From Rhyacophila brunnea (lineage: Eukaryota > Arthropoda > Insecta > Trichoptera > Rhyacophilidae): a stretch of 64,000 bases of DNA. Within the stretch, counting starts at the first letter, position 1. Every line of letters begins with the position of its first letter. The stretch spans positions 186,001-250,000 of the forward strand of contig JAGYXB010001414.1 of NCBI GenBank assembly GCA_022495005.1, given 5' to 3'. The notes beneath the pieces are model-generated. The model searched no databases. It was given only the letters and a program-made list of their open reading frames with translations, and was not told the DNA's origin. A program made the translations under genes and the position numbers. Below are positions 23,236 through 37,300 of the stretch, piece after piece.

Positions 23236-23613
23236 TAGCGCCTGTACACATGCATGGAATTACTGTCGGCAATTGTGCTTATTTTAAACTGTTTACACGT
23301 AAAAGTCCTGATCTCATTCTTCAAGAGTAAGCGAGACGCGAGGTTGTCATTTTATACTACTATCTGACAGGTCGTATTGAAAATCGGAGCTCAAAATGAG
23401 CAGTTCATTTTTTTACCGGCATGTTCTCTATCGCTCTACTGCGCAGGCGCAGATCGAAAATAATCTTACTTGCGCGCAATAAATCATCACAATTTGGAAT
23501 CTTCCAATCTTGTTCGATTTATGCATGCAATCTTGCCAACTGCAGGATAATACATATTTCCCCATACATTTTCTTACTGTGCAAAGTATATCTATGCACA
23601 TGTAAACGGGGTA
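23236..23613. mobile_element. Harbinger-like MITE, copy A
   Basis: It begins TAGCGCCTGTACAC, ends with the inverse (GTAAACGGGGTA) and is flanked by TTA. It includes CTGCGCAGGCGCAG near its middle and TGCATGCAATCTTGC. Confidence 0.75.
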
Positions 23614-23639
23614 TTATGACTATAATTTTGATTATATTA

Positions 23640-24590
23640 TGAAAGTAATGCTGATAGGTATATATTTATTTAGGTGTTCAAACATTTTAAGGCTAACATA
23701 ATATTATAAAAGGTTTTATATTTTCAAAATCAATAACAACAACCTTACTTAACCTATCACAGATTTTAATTTAGCATTCATTAAATTAATTTTGATTATC
23801 ATTTTGTGGGTATAATATTTTGAATTTTACAGCTCTAATTTTACTAATTAATAAATATATTTTGATTATTTCTAACAGCACTAATTTTAATAATTATTAA
23901 GTACATTGATTCAATCGTCAGTCACCTTTTTTTCAGAAAGCTGTAAAAAGCGTCTAATTTTATTTTAAAAAAAAGACCATGATATTGTCTATATAAAATA
24001 ACAAAACAATTCTTGGTATTTACAAGTAAATATACGCAAGTATACATTTCATAACTTTGCACTCCGGCTCTAGGGTGACACTGGTGTAATATAATCATAG
24101 AGGTATTAAATAAAAAGAGGGGCAAGTAATCGGCTTTCTTATACAACTGAATGAAACAGGCCAACAATAGCCGACAAATTTACGAGAGATAGCGACCCGA
24201 TAAAAAAAAATGCACTGCATCACGGAGGATTTACTTTGGTCAGTATAACGTACCCATATAATATAATGTTAATGTAGAAATTTTGCCGCAAATTGATTAC
24301 CAGCCTGCCTCTTTCACCATACTTGCCTGCTTCGCCATACTTTCATATAACCTGGCGCCCCTGGAATATAATATTATAAAAATATTTTTTTTACAATTAA
24401 TATCTATTTATTTATTTATTACTACATATTATATTAATTAAAGGTGGATATCATTTGATCTAATTTTATGCGAGGTAATCAGGTAAAGAGGGTATCAATG
24501 TAGTAAAAGTGCAAAGTTATAAAGCGTCAATCAGTAAATTTTCTGTTGTAGGGGACACAAATTGTGAATTTTTGTTTTTTTTTATTTTTA
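23640..24590. other. AT-rich intergenic
   Basis: No gene or bounded repeat seen. Confidence 0.5.
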
Positions 24591-24599
24591 CACAGAGGG

Positions 24600-25030
24600 T
24601 AGAATATGATGTGATAATTCTAGTGGTTGCGCTTTTGATAGTGGACTGTAATTGATTTTGATGGAATGATTGTGATGGTGGATGTGGATATTGTGGGGGA
24701 TGGTTACACGGGAGTTAGTCCAGGCACTAACCTTACTGATGTTCAGCGGTCTGGCTGAAGCTGGTCCCTGATACATGCACTCGCACGGTACACTTTTGAT
24801 GAATGATATGATAAATAACAAGGACGCAGGTGGTTTGATTAACGTTAAACTACAGTCTAGCTGTAACAAGCCTAGATATGCCCGTTATCGTGAGGTAACT
24901 GAATGTTATTAAATCACGGTCGACTGGTGACCCGTAACTGCTGGTCGCCTGGACTTGCAACAGTAACTAAGGATTTGAGGTAAGAGGGAAATATAGGGAT
25001 GAGGGCGACCATAATTAGCCCAACCAACTA
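24600..25030. repeat. Diverged relative of the 15.4-15.9 kb block
   Basis: It shares in order GTGGACTGTAAT, CCAGGCACT, ATGCACTC, ATTAAATCAC, TGACCCGT and CCCAACCAA with 15400-15890, same orientation. Terminal arms were not found. Confidence 0.6.
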
Positions 25031-25246
25031 GTGTATACAATAAAAATGTAATTTTTCACCAAAATGGCATTTATGTGGTTTATACTGTGAAGTTTAATGA
25101 ATTATTTTATGATTAGCATGAAATTTGTAGATACAATGTAGTTGAGAGTACAGAGTACACATGTTATCGTAGATAATATTTATAAACTTAAAAATAATCA
25201 CAGAGAGTTTTTGTTATGTGAAATAGCACCAAGAAATGCAATTATT

Positions 25247-25383
25247 TTAGATGTATTCATTATCTGCTCTCTTGTAGAAAGCGCGAGAGAAAGCAGCGGG
25301 TCCACCCAGCCCGCATGCGGCAAAGTATCCTCGCTTTTGCATCAGCAGTAGTCCTAGCACCACTGGCACTGCGACCAGGACAC
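25247..25383 (-). CDS. LRR gene exon 9 (TM helix and cytoplasmic tail)
   Basis: It completes the hydrophobic helix. A basic stop-transfer follows (QKRG), then a short Gly/Ala-rich tail and TAA. Confidence 0.86.
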
Positions 25384-28300
25384 CTGAAATCGAAATGACA
25401 ATGTTTCTTACACAATTTAATAATTTTATAATTTAATATCTTTTGTTAATAACCCCAGAGAAAGATAAAATAATAGGGTGGAAGTATGTAGTGTTAATAA
25501 TAAAATCAAAATAGGCACAGATGTTTTAAAATGGTGGTCGGAAAACAAACGATCTTGCAGGATGAAACCATAAAGGTCTGTCAAAACTTGCAGGTTGCAG
25601 TTACAATTCAAAACATTATTTTGATGGGAACAACAAGATTTCCTTTAAGCTCATGCAAACAAATAGTGCATTAATTGTTTGATATTATGTATGCCATGCA
25701 GGGAACTCGGAAATAATGGGAACTGAAATACCTAATCGGTAAGGAGTCGCAGGTAACCGATCTCGAGTAAGGAATAATCCGCGATAAACTTAAACACGTG
25801 TCAAGAATACGTCATACGTCGAATACTGACAACTGCTCTCGGTTTATGCGTTGACGCTCATTTAATATTGGTGTATTACACAAACTATTGCATGCATCAA
25901 AATGTAATGTATTGAATATTTCCTATCGGAATTCTATTTCTTATCTGAAATAAAAATGTACTTTTTAATTAAATTATTTTTTTACTCAAAACCGAATAAA
26001 CATGAGATTTAAGAATATTTTATTGAAAATATACAATCAACATTTCTGTTGATGAATAGTGAGAAGAGAAGAAAAACGTAATGGAGATAAGAAACAGCAT
26101 AAGAACACAGCATTCGTTTCACTTTTATTTTAAATAGGCATCCTTTTCTTTACAATTGAACCCTATTCAGTCAGGATCCTCGGTTTATAAAATTACATCA
26201 ATCGTTAAAACTACACAATCCCCGTTATTAAGTCAAACAATAATAATTTACCTGATGATTAAGATCAATGTAAATTAAACAATTCGTGGGGTTACTGCTC
26301 AAAGCTTGTATTTAGAGTTAAGCCGCGTTGACACGGTCCAAGTACGGTCCAAGTACACTTGGACCGAGTGCCATCCAAGTGCACTCGTATGAGACATCTT
26401 TATACTAATTATTCCTATCCAAGCAACTTGGACCGCGTCCTACTCATCCAAGTTAGCTTGGATAGGAATAATTAGTATGAAGCTGTCACTTGGATGGCAC
26501 TCGATCCAAGTGTACTTGGATCGTACTTGGACCGTGTCAACGCGGCTTTACAAAGGATTATGAGTCTATATATAAATATGTACACTAGAAAAATAAATCA
26601 AGGTCATCCGATAGAACATGCACATAAAGCACAAAGAAAGTAGCATTCATCATGCCTGATTTTAGAAGACATGTCAAACTTTAAATGGCAATTACTCCAT
26701 AACGTGGTCTCGAGACTTTACCAACTTTTGGAAGTACCCCACGATATAAGATATTGTTCTAAAATAACTGACTGACGAACGGATAATTTTACTCAGTTAA
26801 CCAATAAGAGTCTTTCTAGGAATATGGGATAAAAATATTTCAAAGTAAGTAATAAAATTTGAGTATCTTATCAAAGATTTAATAGAAAAAGGAATATTAC
26901 CAATGAGACAGCCGATCAGAATTGCGGCATCTTTCTCAGGTCTGCTGCCATATGCGTCCACGCATCTCATGTGCCGGTGAATCTGCTCAAGATGAATCAT
27001 GGACCGTCCTTTCATTTCAACCGGTTCGTGACATCTTAAAAATTGAATATAAACATGTAATGATGGTTTGCCATATGGAATGAAGATAAGTCCAACTCTA
27101 GGGATACAAAAAATGTATCTTTTTCTATCAATAAATAATAAAAACAAATAATATAAGATCATGCTCATAACGAAAAGAAGCAACGTCATTTTGATAATTA
27201 AGTTGATCATTTGTCGTTGATTTAGATTTAAATGTATCGGGCTGCGCTGTGATTTTTGTACTATGCAATAATTAGTACAGTAAAAATCTGAAGTTACATC
27301 ATTAACAAGGAATCGCCTGCGACTTCGTCCACGGGATATATGAAAATGTGGAAATAGACTGATTTGTGTTATTAATTGTTCAATTTCACAACCCATACCT
27401 CACCTCTAGGGATTGCAATACCGAATGAATATATCAATACCGGTATATCGGTATTTTTTATTGAATACCGGTACTAATACCGGTATTCATTAAAACATAT
27501 TATAGAAAAAAACATACCATAAACAAATATAAAATCTCTTTCAAACACTATTTTATATCAATCTAAAGTACCTACCTACATTTATTATGTTTACATATGT
27601 ACATAATTCTTTAGAACTGCTAATTTTCCCATTAAGTCCGGATATAGAAAAATCTCTCTCATCTTGTTGGATGTACTATCAACGTTGGATCAACAGTTAT
27701 TGAATAATTGGAAATGTTTGCGACTAATATTTTCGTTTTCGAAATATGTTAATTCATCGTGACAATTCTATAAGTAAGTAAGTAATGAAAAAAATAACAT
27801 TAAATTCATTTGCGAAAAACATAAACATGTATGCTCTCTTAATACCGAAAGTACCGGTATTTTGGATTTTGAAACCGGTATTTTGGTATCGATAGATAAT
27901 TGAATACCGGTATTGCAACCCTTTTCACCTCTTATTGTACTAATTAATATTCCATTATTTTTGAATTTTTTTTTGAGATATTGAGAGACTAACTAAGTAT
28001 ATGTGTATCAGAATTAAATAAATCTTTTGTGTGTATCCATGACAACAAATTACTGTAGTAGAAATAGGTACCTAAGGTCAGATAAAATTTAACACTACAA
28101 ATAATATAAGGGCGCTTTACCTAGTGATATTTTATTGGGTAGCTACTGTCTTGATTTCAAGATTTAAGAAACTTTGTTGAGAAGAGGAGTTTCACCCATC
28201 CTACTTGGTATACATATTTATGGTGATGTGAAAAAATCTTAGACACGAAGGGTGTCATGAGATGAAAAAGTTTGAAAACACTGATTTAATATTTGAATAA

Positions 28301-31300
28301 TAGACAATGCAAATTAATATGAATTGACGTAAATCGCTGTCTTTAAAAGGTATATTATCATTTTCATTTCTAAACATGCATGCAATCGTAAATCGAAATA
28401 CCCCTAGAATCAGAGAAACTTATTTAATTTTTTTCTACTTTCCAGGAGAGCCTAAACACAAGTAAATTTACACTCCCCTAACATTAGCAAGAAAGTGTTT
28501 TCAGCAGATATGTATTGAACCATCTTTCATCTGTTGAATTATTTGATATATCTCTTTGTCACTTAACATAATAATATTATGTTATTTTTTCTGTCTACTA
28601 CTATGTAACTAATTGATTGAAGGATTCGCTGATCCAAAGGGGTTGATTAGTTGTCACAATCCTTCTAGACCAATAAATACAGATACTCACATGATATCTC
28701 CCGTCATATTGGGGCTAGTATTTTCTATGATGGGTGCCAGGTCGCTGACCATCCACTGGGTGGAACAATCGCACAAGAAGGGATTCTCCCGAACGTCGAT
28801 CTCCTTAATCAAGTCCCAACGTGCTATCAACCCAGCGTCAATCTGTGTCAAATTGTTGTAGCCTAAATATAGCTGAAAAAATAAAGATATTCAATCAGAA
28901 AATCAAATATTAGCATAAATATTGGCTTAAGGAGCTTGAGGAGCAGGATCTCCGGGTACGAGTTCAGGTGAAATCACAATATATTTATGTATGTAATCTC
29001 TATTACTAACTACCTACTCTACTGTTTCACTATGCTACACATTATTTAAGACACAAAGAACGATTGTCAACAATAATGCAATTTGATAAGCATTTCATGT
29101 AAGAATTCTCCGACCATGTATCGATCCTAATAAGATCATATGGGCCTCCACAGGGTGGAGGTTTGTGTTAACAGAATTTGTTTTTACTAGAGATGGATGT
29201 CAGCCACTTGCTCAACCTACTAGGTCTCTGACTCATACAGAAATTGAAAAACAATATGTTTACTTGCCAGACCCAGGATTCGAACCTGGGACCATCGACG
29301 AGGCCGACACTTAAGCCGCGCGGCCATCGAGGACTACTAGTGAAAATTATCGTATGTTCAAAATATATCTAATTTGAAAAATATGAAAAAATTTTACTTT
29401 AAAACCAAACAGTTACGCTCGACACACAAAAACATAATTTACAACTATTAAATTATTCCTTACATTGGTTATGAAGGGTACAATCTTTCCTGATCCTTCA
29501 AGTTTTGTGAAAGAGGCGGGGTGGATTGTTCGAAGTGCAGGGTTGTGATCCATCCGCAAAGTTATCAGCTGTTGCAGACCAGCCATAGATTCCTCCATGA
29601 CTGATTCCAATTTCGGCATGTGGCACACCAATAGGGTTTTTAAGCTTGGCATTACAGGAAAATTACTGCGGAAAAATACATATTATTTATTATACATCAT
29701 CACAATGACATTCTAGTTTAAACTTTCAACAAGATTTCATAATATTTAATAATTGAGTCCATTCCGGAAAAGTAGCGTTAACCTGAAATTATGGGAAAAT
29801 AGCATTAAAAAAACATGTGATACACTGCGCATCAGTACCTTAAAGCTCAATGTACACAAGTATTAAAATGCGGCACCTAAACGCAACGTTTGGAACTCAT
29901 AGCAGTGTCCACATTGCATTGAAACTGAAAATCTCTCTAGTCAGTGTCCGATTGGATAACAACAAAGATGGACAGAAGAAGACGTATAGTGTTAGTTTAA
30001 GTACCTACTTAGTTTATGATTACATTATCTGATTTCTCATTAAAACCTTCACAAAACTTTTCACAGATATCAAACCTTGCAGCTAATATCATGGTATATT
30101 GACATATTCCATATCCTAGAACACTTCTGTGTTTATTCTACATTTATTAATTATTGCTCCTGGCCACATCCATAGGCAATAATTAATGAGCCATTGCACT
30201 GCCTGAAAGCTCTTTTCAACACTGTTGTGACATTACATTCGGCCGTGAGGCAGCGTTGAAACTGTGGCTGATATTGGAAAATTCGTAGCACTTAACTGCA
30301 ACAGGGGTTTGTTGCCAAATGGATGAATGCCTCTATTATGATATATGAACTACTGAAAACTGCTGCAGAATAATAGCCCGTTCACACGTGCATGAATTTA
30401 CTGGCGACCGACCGTACATATTGTCAAGACCATAACAATAAAATGCAAATGTAAACATGTATTATCGTGCAAGTTGTAAGACTGCATGCATGGATTAAAA
30501 AAAGTTTAGTAGCTTCTGAATCATTTACACGCGATAGTTGCAAGTTGCGCGACATATGCGCATGCACAGTAGAACGATAGTGGTGAACCTGCCAGAAAAA
30601 TACGAAGTACACCGAGCACAGCATTTTGACGTTTACTGATTTTCCCAACATGTCCGAACCTTTCAAATAGTACCGCACAACGACAATAAACGTGTTCGCT
30701 TACGCTTGAAAGATAAGATTGGCGAGACAATAAACACTTTTGTGTATAAACAGTTATTGTCATAGTTTGATTTACACACCATTGTTGACAGTAAATCAAT
30801 ACACTTGTACAGGTGCTATAATAAATGACAATGTGTTCACTAGTTATTTGTATCAATTGGGGAATGATAATTGATATTAGAAGTATGAAATTGAATTGAC
30901 TTTAATCAAAATTTTACCTCGGCGGGTTACCGCAATTACTATATTTATTGTTACCAGAGGAATGTAATTAGTGAGGCCTTCATCTAGCAGTGGATTAATT
31001 GAGACTGATGATAAAATAAAAATATAATATCACTAATTCTGATAAATATAACAATACATAGGACCGGGAAGAATAAAAGTAGGTTGATCCAGGCTGATGA
31101 AAGATGATGTTTTAAATATTTATATTATATCATCAATTGTTGAATGGCTTTTAAAAATATATTTGGGTTGTCTTAGTTAATTATATTATATCATTGGTTC
31201 AAAAGAAAAACTAATAAATATAACTAAAAAATAGATGTCAAATAGTACGAAATAGTACCATAAAATGACAACATCGCATCTCGCTTACTCAGAATGAATT

Positions 31301-34300
31301 GGAGAGACAGTCAGCAGTTTTACGTGTAAACAGTTATTGTTATGATAGTTTAATATAAGCATTATTGCTGCCAGTAAATCCATGTACGTGTACAGGCGCT
31401 ATTACGGACATGACAAAATAAATATGGCACACGATCGCTCGTCAAAATCGAAATAGCTGTAGGATAATAATATAAGAGTGGGAGATAAGAGATTATTTCT
31501 TACGTAAACTCGTCTTTCTTCCCAATAATTCCAATTGGATTATAAGAAAGAGACAGGTATTGTAGAGTTCTAGCTTCTTCCAGTGCTGGTGGAACCTGTT
31601 CTAGCTCATTGTGTGACAGATCCAACCATTCCAAGTGGATTGGAGTATGTAAGAAACTTTCCGGAAGACTCTTCAATTGGCAATTGCTTAAGTCCAAAAC
31701 CTGTAAATATAAAAAACAAATAAACTTGCAATATAATGAAGTCATGGAAACACTGGGTTTACCCTATCTCTGAAGCTGCTAGTCGATAGACAGTCAATTA
31801 TATTTATTCAATACCAAATTTGAATTTTATTTGGAATAACTGTTTTCTGAATTTTTGTTTTCTTGATATCTGAAGAATTCTCTCATAAACCCACATCTCT
31901 AAAACCTTGGGTATGCATTACTTTACTTGAGTGAGAGTTTATGACTCCTCTGTATTATGCATATCGTCGCTAAAGAAACAACACCGCCGAAGTCAATTAA
32001 TTAAAATTTTCAGGGGCAAACAAAAACCGTCTCAAAAAATTGAAAATTGATACCTTTTAACTTATTTTTTTTGTAACTAAACACAAAAAAAAATAAGTTA
32101 AAAGGTATCAATTTTCAATTTTTTGAGACGGTTTTTGTTTGCCCCTGAAAATTTAAATTAATTGACTTCCGCGGTGTTGTTTCTTAAGTGACGATATAGA
32201 AGACAGCAATTCTCTATCCGTATCTTAAGTACGTAAATTACAGTAGCACAGACTAAACTAGGGGTCAGCGTATTATGGCTCCTGAGCAATTTGTCACCTT
32301 TTAATATGCACATGGAGTATTTAGATATTTTGAATGTAAAAATGAAACAATAGTAACAAACATGTCTTATTCACTATGTAAGTATTTTGTCAGGGACATG
32401 AGAAAAAAAATAGTTGGGGAACTTAAAGAAAAAAACATTAAAAATCAAGATCTATTTTTAATTAGGTACAATCACCCAATAATATCCGTTTAATATATCC
32501 GGATCACCGCCAGAGACAAGATATCTCGTATATCTTGGTAGAACATAATTATTCCGTCCAATCGACTAACGTTAAAATAGGATACATACTGATATTTACC
32601 CAAATCTATCCTAAATCCAGTTTTTTCAAGAAAAACTGTTTTCTGCATACAACAAATAATAATTGGTGGGATAATTATGGTTTATTTTAGTATGTTAAAT
32701 TTGGGGTGACAGGTACCTACTGCCATTATTTTACAGCAGCAAAAGGATTTATGAGGGAAAAACGATTCACAAATGGTATTTACATAAAAAGTGTTTCTCA
32801 GTTGAAGAACTGGAATGTCCGATCCTAATAAAATCATATGGGCCTCCACAGAGTGGAGGGTTTGTATTAACAGATTTTGTTTTACGAGAAATGGATGTCA
32901 GCCACTTGCTCAACCTATTAGGTCGATACTCTGACTCATACAAAAATTGAAAAACAATATGTGTACTTGCCAGATCAAGGATTCGAACCAGGGCCCACGA
33001 CATTATTGGCCGACGCTTAAGTCACGCAGCCATCGTGGGAGTCAAAATTATACCAAGTGTAAAAATATATTTATAGGTTACGAAAAAAATCATGCTTTTT
33101 ATCTCAAATATTTTCCAACCTCTGGACCAGATGGATATAATATGTATCAGCCTTTATTTTTACCTTCAGATAAGTCAAACTTGCGATAGCGACAACAGTG
33201 ACATGATCTAGCCTGGTGAGCGGGTTCCCATCCAGCCGCAACTCTTCCAATTCTGGAAGGTGTTCAAAAACGTCCTGGTGCAGAGAGTGGAGGGCGTTGT
33301 GTGACAGCCGAAGGATACGCATCGATCTCAATGGTTGATATTCTTCTGGCATGTATTTGCCCTGAAAACACAATGGCGTAAAATTTGACTACTGTGACTT
33401 ATAAAAAGATTCATAAGAAGGAGATTGTACATGATATTTTTAAAGCAATTTAAATGCATTGTTTATTCATACAAGCAGAGGGTTTGATGATTTTAAATAT
33501 AAAAATGGCTCATATGTAATAGCTAAAAATCATTTTAAATGATGTTGTGCATATACAAGCTTACCTACCTAACATAATATCAGCACACAGAAACGCATTA
33601 AATGTCACAAACTGATCAAAAATCAAATGCAAGCGAAATGTTAGAATATGACTTTAACACACATAATGAAAACTACTGAAGGAAACCTGTGTAAATGTGA
33701 TGGCTGCATTTAAACAAGCTAAATGTTTGTCCACTTAAAAACATATTAAATGCATAATACTTGACTACAATGAAACGTTATTACATATTATATAAACAGA
33801 AGGTTTGGCTTGGCCACTTTAAAATATATAAACTACATAAGACCTACTCTAGTGAAAAATCAAATTAAGGCGATCTTGACTCTGAATAATGACACATACT
33901 AGTAAAAATTAATGCGACATTTATTTATATGCAAGTAGAATTAATATGTGTTCTATGCAAACAACATACTATTCTCACTTAAAAAGATTTATTGTGGTAA
34001 AAAATTTGTGGAATTGGTTTATCGTTGTCAAATTTGTAGACCTATGCGCATTCTTTACTTCACCACATTAATGTAAAATTAATTAGATTACCTCAAACAC
34101 GCCTGGATTCAACGCAGCCGCAGTCAAGTTGTTATAGCTAAGATCTAATTCCCTCATAAGTTGCAGGTGTTTGAAGGTAGCTCGGTCGATGGAGGAAATA
34201 TTGCTGTGCGACAAGTCCAAGACGAGAATCGGCAGCTCAAAGATGGGAGTCAGTTTTGTCAAATTGTTGTTGCTCATTACCACCCTTTTAGGTGTGAATG

Positions 34301-37300
34301 TTTTAAGTCCTAAAATAATACACATTTCATAATGCAAAGGAAACGTTTTTGAAAATTGACATCTATTTTCATGGGGATGTTTTGAGTAGATGTATCATGA
34401 AACTGGAAAAACTTCTTTATGGAGAATATACATCATTGATTTGGTACGATCAACAGATTGTTTAAAGAAGTATTTCCCAACCTTTTTACATTTGTGGGCT
34501 TGAAATGGACTTGAAGTGTACAGGAGCTCAGCTCCGGTTCATGAAATTATCTATATGTATTATTATCTATAGCATATTGATTGCTCCGAGATTATCGCTC
34601 CGTCTCTTGGATAAAAATAATTTGACAACATGAGTTAGGTAGGCCATATAACATAAAATCTGTTACACTCGTTTTTATAAATTATACATAAAATTAGATA
34701 CGAGGGTGGGTCAATAAGTCCTTAGAAAAGCCGACAGGTGGCGCGACTAGTACTGTAAGCGGTTTGTTTTCATGCAGCGGCACTACCGATTCAGTATGCT
34801 GCGAAGTTTCAATCAGATTGGTCGGGTTGTTGTGTGTTTCTCGTACATTTAAAAAAAAAATTTGCTTGTGGAAAATGGAAAAATGGAAAATGGAGAAAAT
34901 TGAGTTTAGAGCTGTTATTAAACATTTTAATATAAAAGGGTTAACAGCAAAGGAAATAAAAAATGAGTTGGATTTAGTTCACGGCATATCTGCTCCTTCA
35001 CTTGCAACTATTTATAACTGGTTAAATGAATTTAAACGTGGTCGTACATCAACAAAGGATGAACCACGCTCAGGACGTCCTGTAGAGGTGACTACACCAG
35101 AAATGATCAATAAAATCCACGATATGGTGTTAAGTGACCGAAGATTAAAGTTGAGTGAGATAATTGAGGTTACAGGGATCTCAAAAAGGTAGCGTCATTT
35201 CTATTTTACATGACAAATTGGGCATGAAAAAATTTCTGCAAGATGGGTGCCGCGTTTGCTCACAGTCGACAATAAACGCAATAGGGTGGTGGCCTCTAAA
35301 GCCCTGTTGTCGCTCATGCAACGCAATCCGGATGAATTTTTTCGTCGCTTTGTGACTGTAGATGAAACATGGATACACCACTATACTCCCGAGACGAAAG
35401 AACAGTCAAAGCAGTGGATTGCGAAAGGCGAACCAAGTCCAAAGAAGGCGAAAACCGTAAAATCAGCTGGTAAGGTTATGGCTACTGTATTTTGGGATGC
35501 ACGTGGAATTATTTTCGTTGACTATTTGGAAAAAGGAAAAACAATAACAGGGGATTATTATGCATCTTTATTGGACCAGCTAAAAAACAAAATTGAAGAA
35601 AAACGGCCTCATTTAAACAGGAAAAAAATCCTCTTTCATCAGGACAATGCCCGTGTTCACACATGTTTACGATCAATGGCTAAAATTGAAGAATTGAAGT
35701 TCGAATTGGTCGACCACCCACCGTATTCGCCAGATTTAGCCCCCAGTGACTTTTTCCTTTTCCCAAACTTAAAAAAATGGCTAAGTGGACAACGTTTTTT
35801 TTCAAATGAAGAAGTCATCGATCGGACAAATGCTTATTTTGAGGACCTTCCGAAAACTTATTTTTCTGACGGTTTAAAAAAAATTGAGAAACGTCTAACC
35901 AAGTGTATTGAGCTCCAAGGAGATTATGTTGAGAAATAAAAAAAAAATACAAAAATAAAAACTGTTTTAATGCTTTTTTCTAAGGAATTATTGACCCACC
36001 CTCGTACATATGAAGGGTACAGATGAAGAACATGTTATGTCACATTTTTATTTTTTAAACTGGCAATACTGTCTCGTAAATTGAACCAAGTACTACAAGA
36101 TGGTATTTTAATTTAGGTATTAACAGTAATAGTCAAAGCATTATAGAGCATTGAAAATTATCATACACGCTATAACCAAGAAATGTCCATTTCGTTCAGG
36201 GTAAAAACATTTATTGTCTATGGTCTACAATCTACGTTCACGTCAGACTTGACACTCTTGATAGTGTATAGGAATCATAAACCAAAAGTCTCCTTCTGTG
36301 AAACGCCGGAGGAATGGATGAGCGCTATTAATTATAAGCAACCCCAGACAAAAACCAATGCCTTTTAAAGTTATTGACTTTAGAGTCTTTAATCAACAAT
36401 ATCTCAGTTTGACATTTGTGTGACATAACATGTTCTTCGCCTGTGACATGAACGGGTAAATGGTGACTCTCGTGGTGCAGTGTGTAAGGCACTGGCCTTT
36501 CATCTGGGAGCAATATATTTATGTGATTTTCTCAAAGCCTGGGTGTTTGTTTCACTTCCATTACTCAATACACTACTATTAATACAATCGACCTACCACT
36601 ACTGTTGAACTACACTACTGTCATTGGCTCTCTAGGCCTGTTGTAGTGTTAAAAAGAATATATACTTATGTATATATTATAACATATATTATTTATTTAT
36701 TTATAGCCGAAAAAAGACAACTCGATTAGTATTAACAATTCTCGACTATCATTTGTCTTTCATAAAGTGATTACGTTTATTGGATAAGGTTTTTCTTGGA
36801 ATTTTTGGCATATGTATTTTAAAATGGGGGACAACTATTTGCGGGCCGGCCAAAAGATTCTACGGAACGGCGGTTGGGTAGCATTGTTTTAGAGTATTTT
36901 GAGTTAGCATAGTTTTATATTCTTACCAGCCCAATCTTCAACGGTGAAAGATTTATCCAGAAGTTTGTTGTCGCAGTCTACCGCTGAGTTGACGCAAACA
37001 CATTTCTCACATATGGTATCCGTGGGTACAACAGGAGGTACAGTAGGGGTTTTTTGAGTCACTGGAACTATAAAATAATATTATTTTTTCCTACCAACAT
37101 TCTAGCATGTCATGTATTTATAGACTTGCCATTATATCATGGCTTTGGACATTTGAATGCAGTCTGCAAAACTAAGAATCCACACTCTTTTACATACATA
37201 TCTATGTTCTGACACCTGCTTCTGTCATTTACTCTACATTCTGTACTATAAAATCGCAGCTATGATGTCGTCTTGGTTGTAGAATAGAATGAAATTTGGC

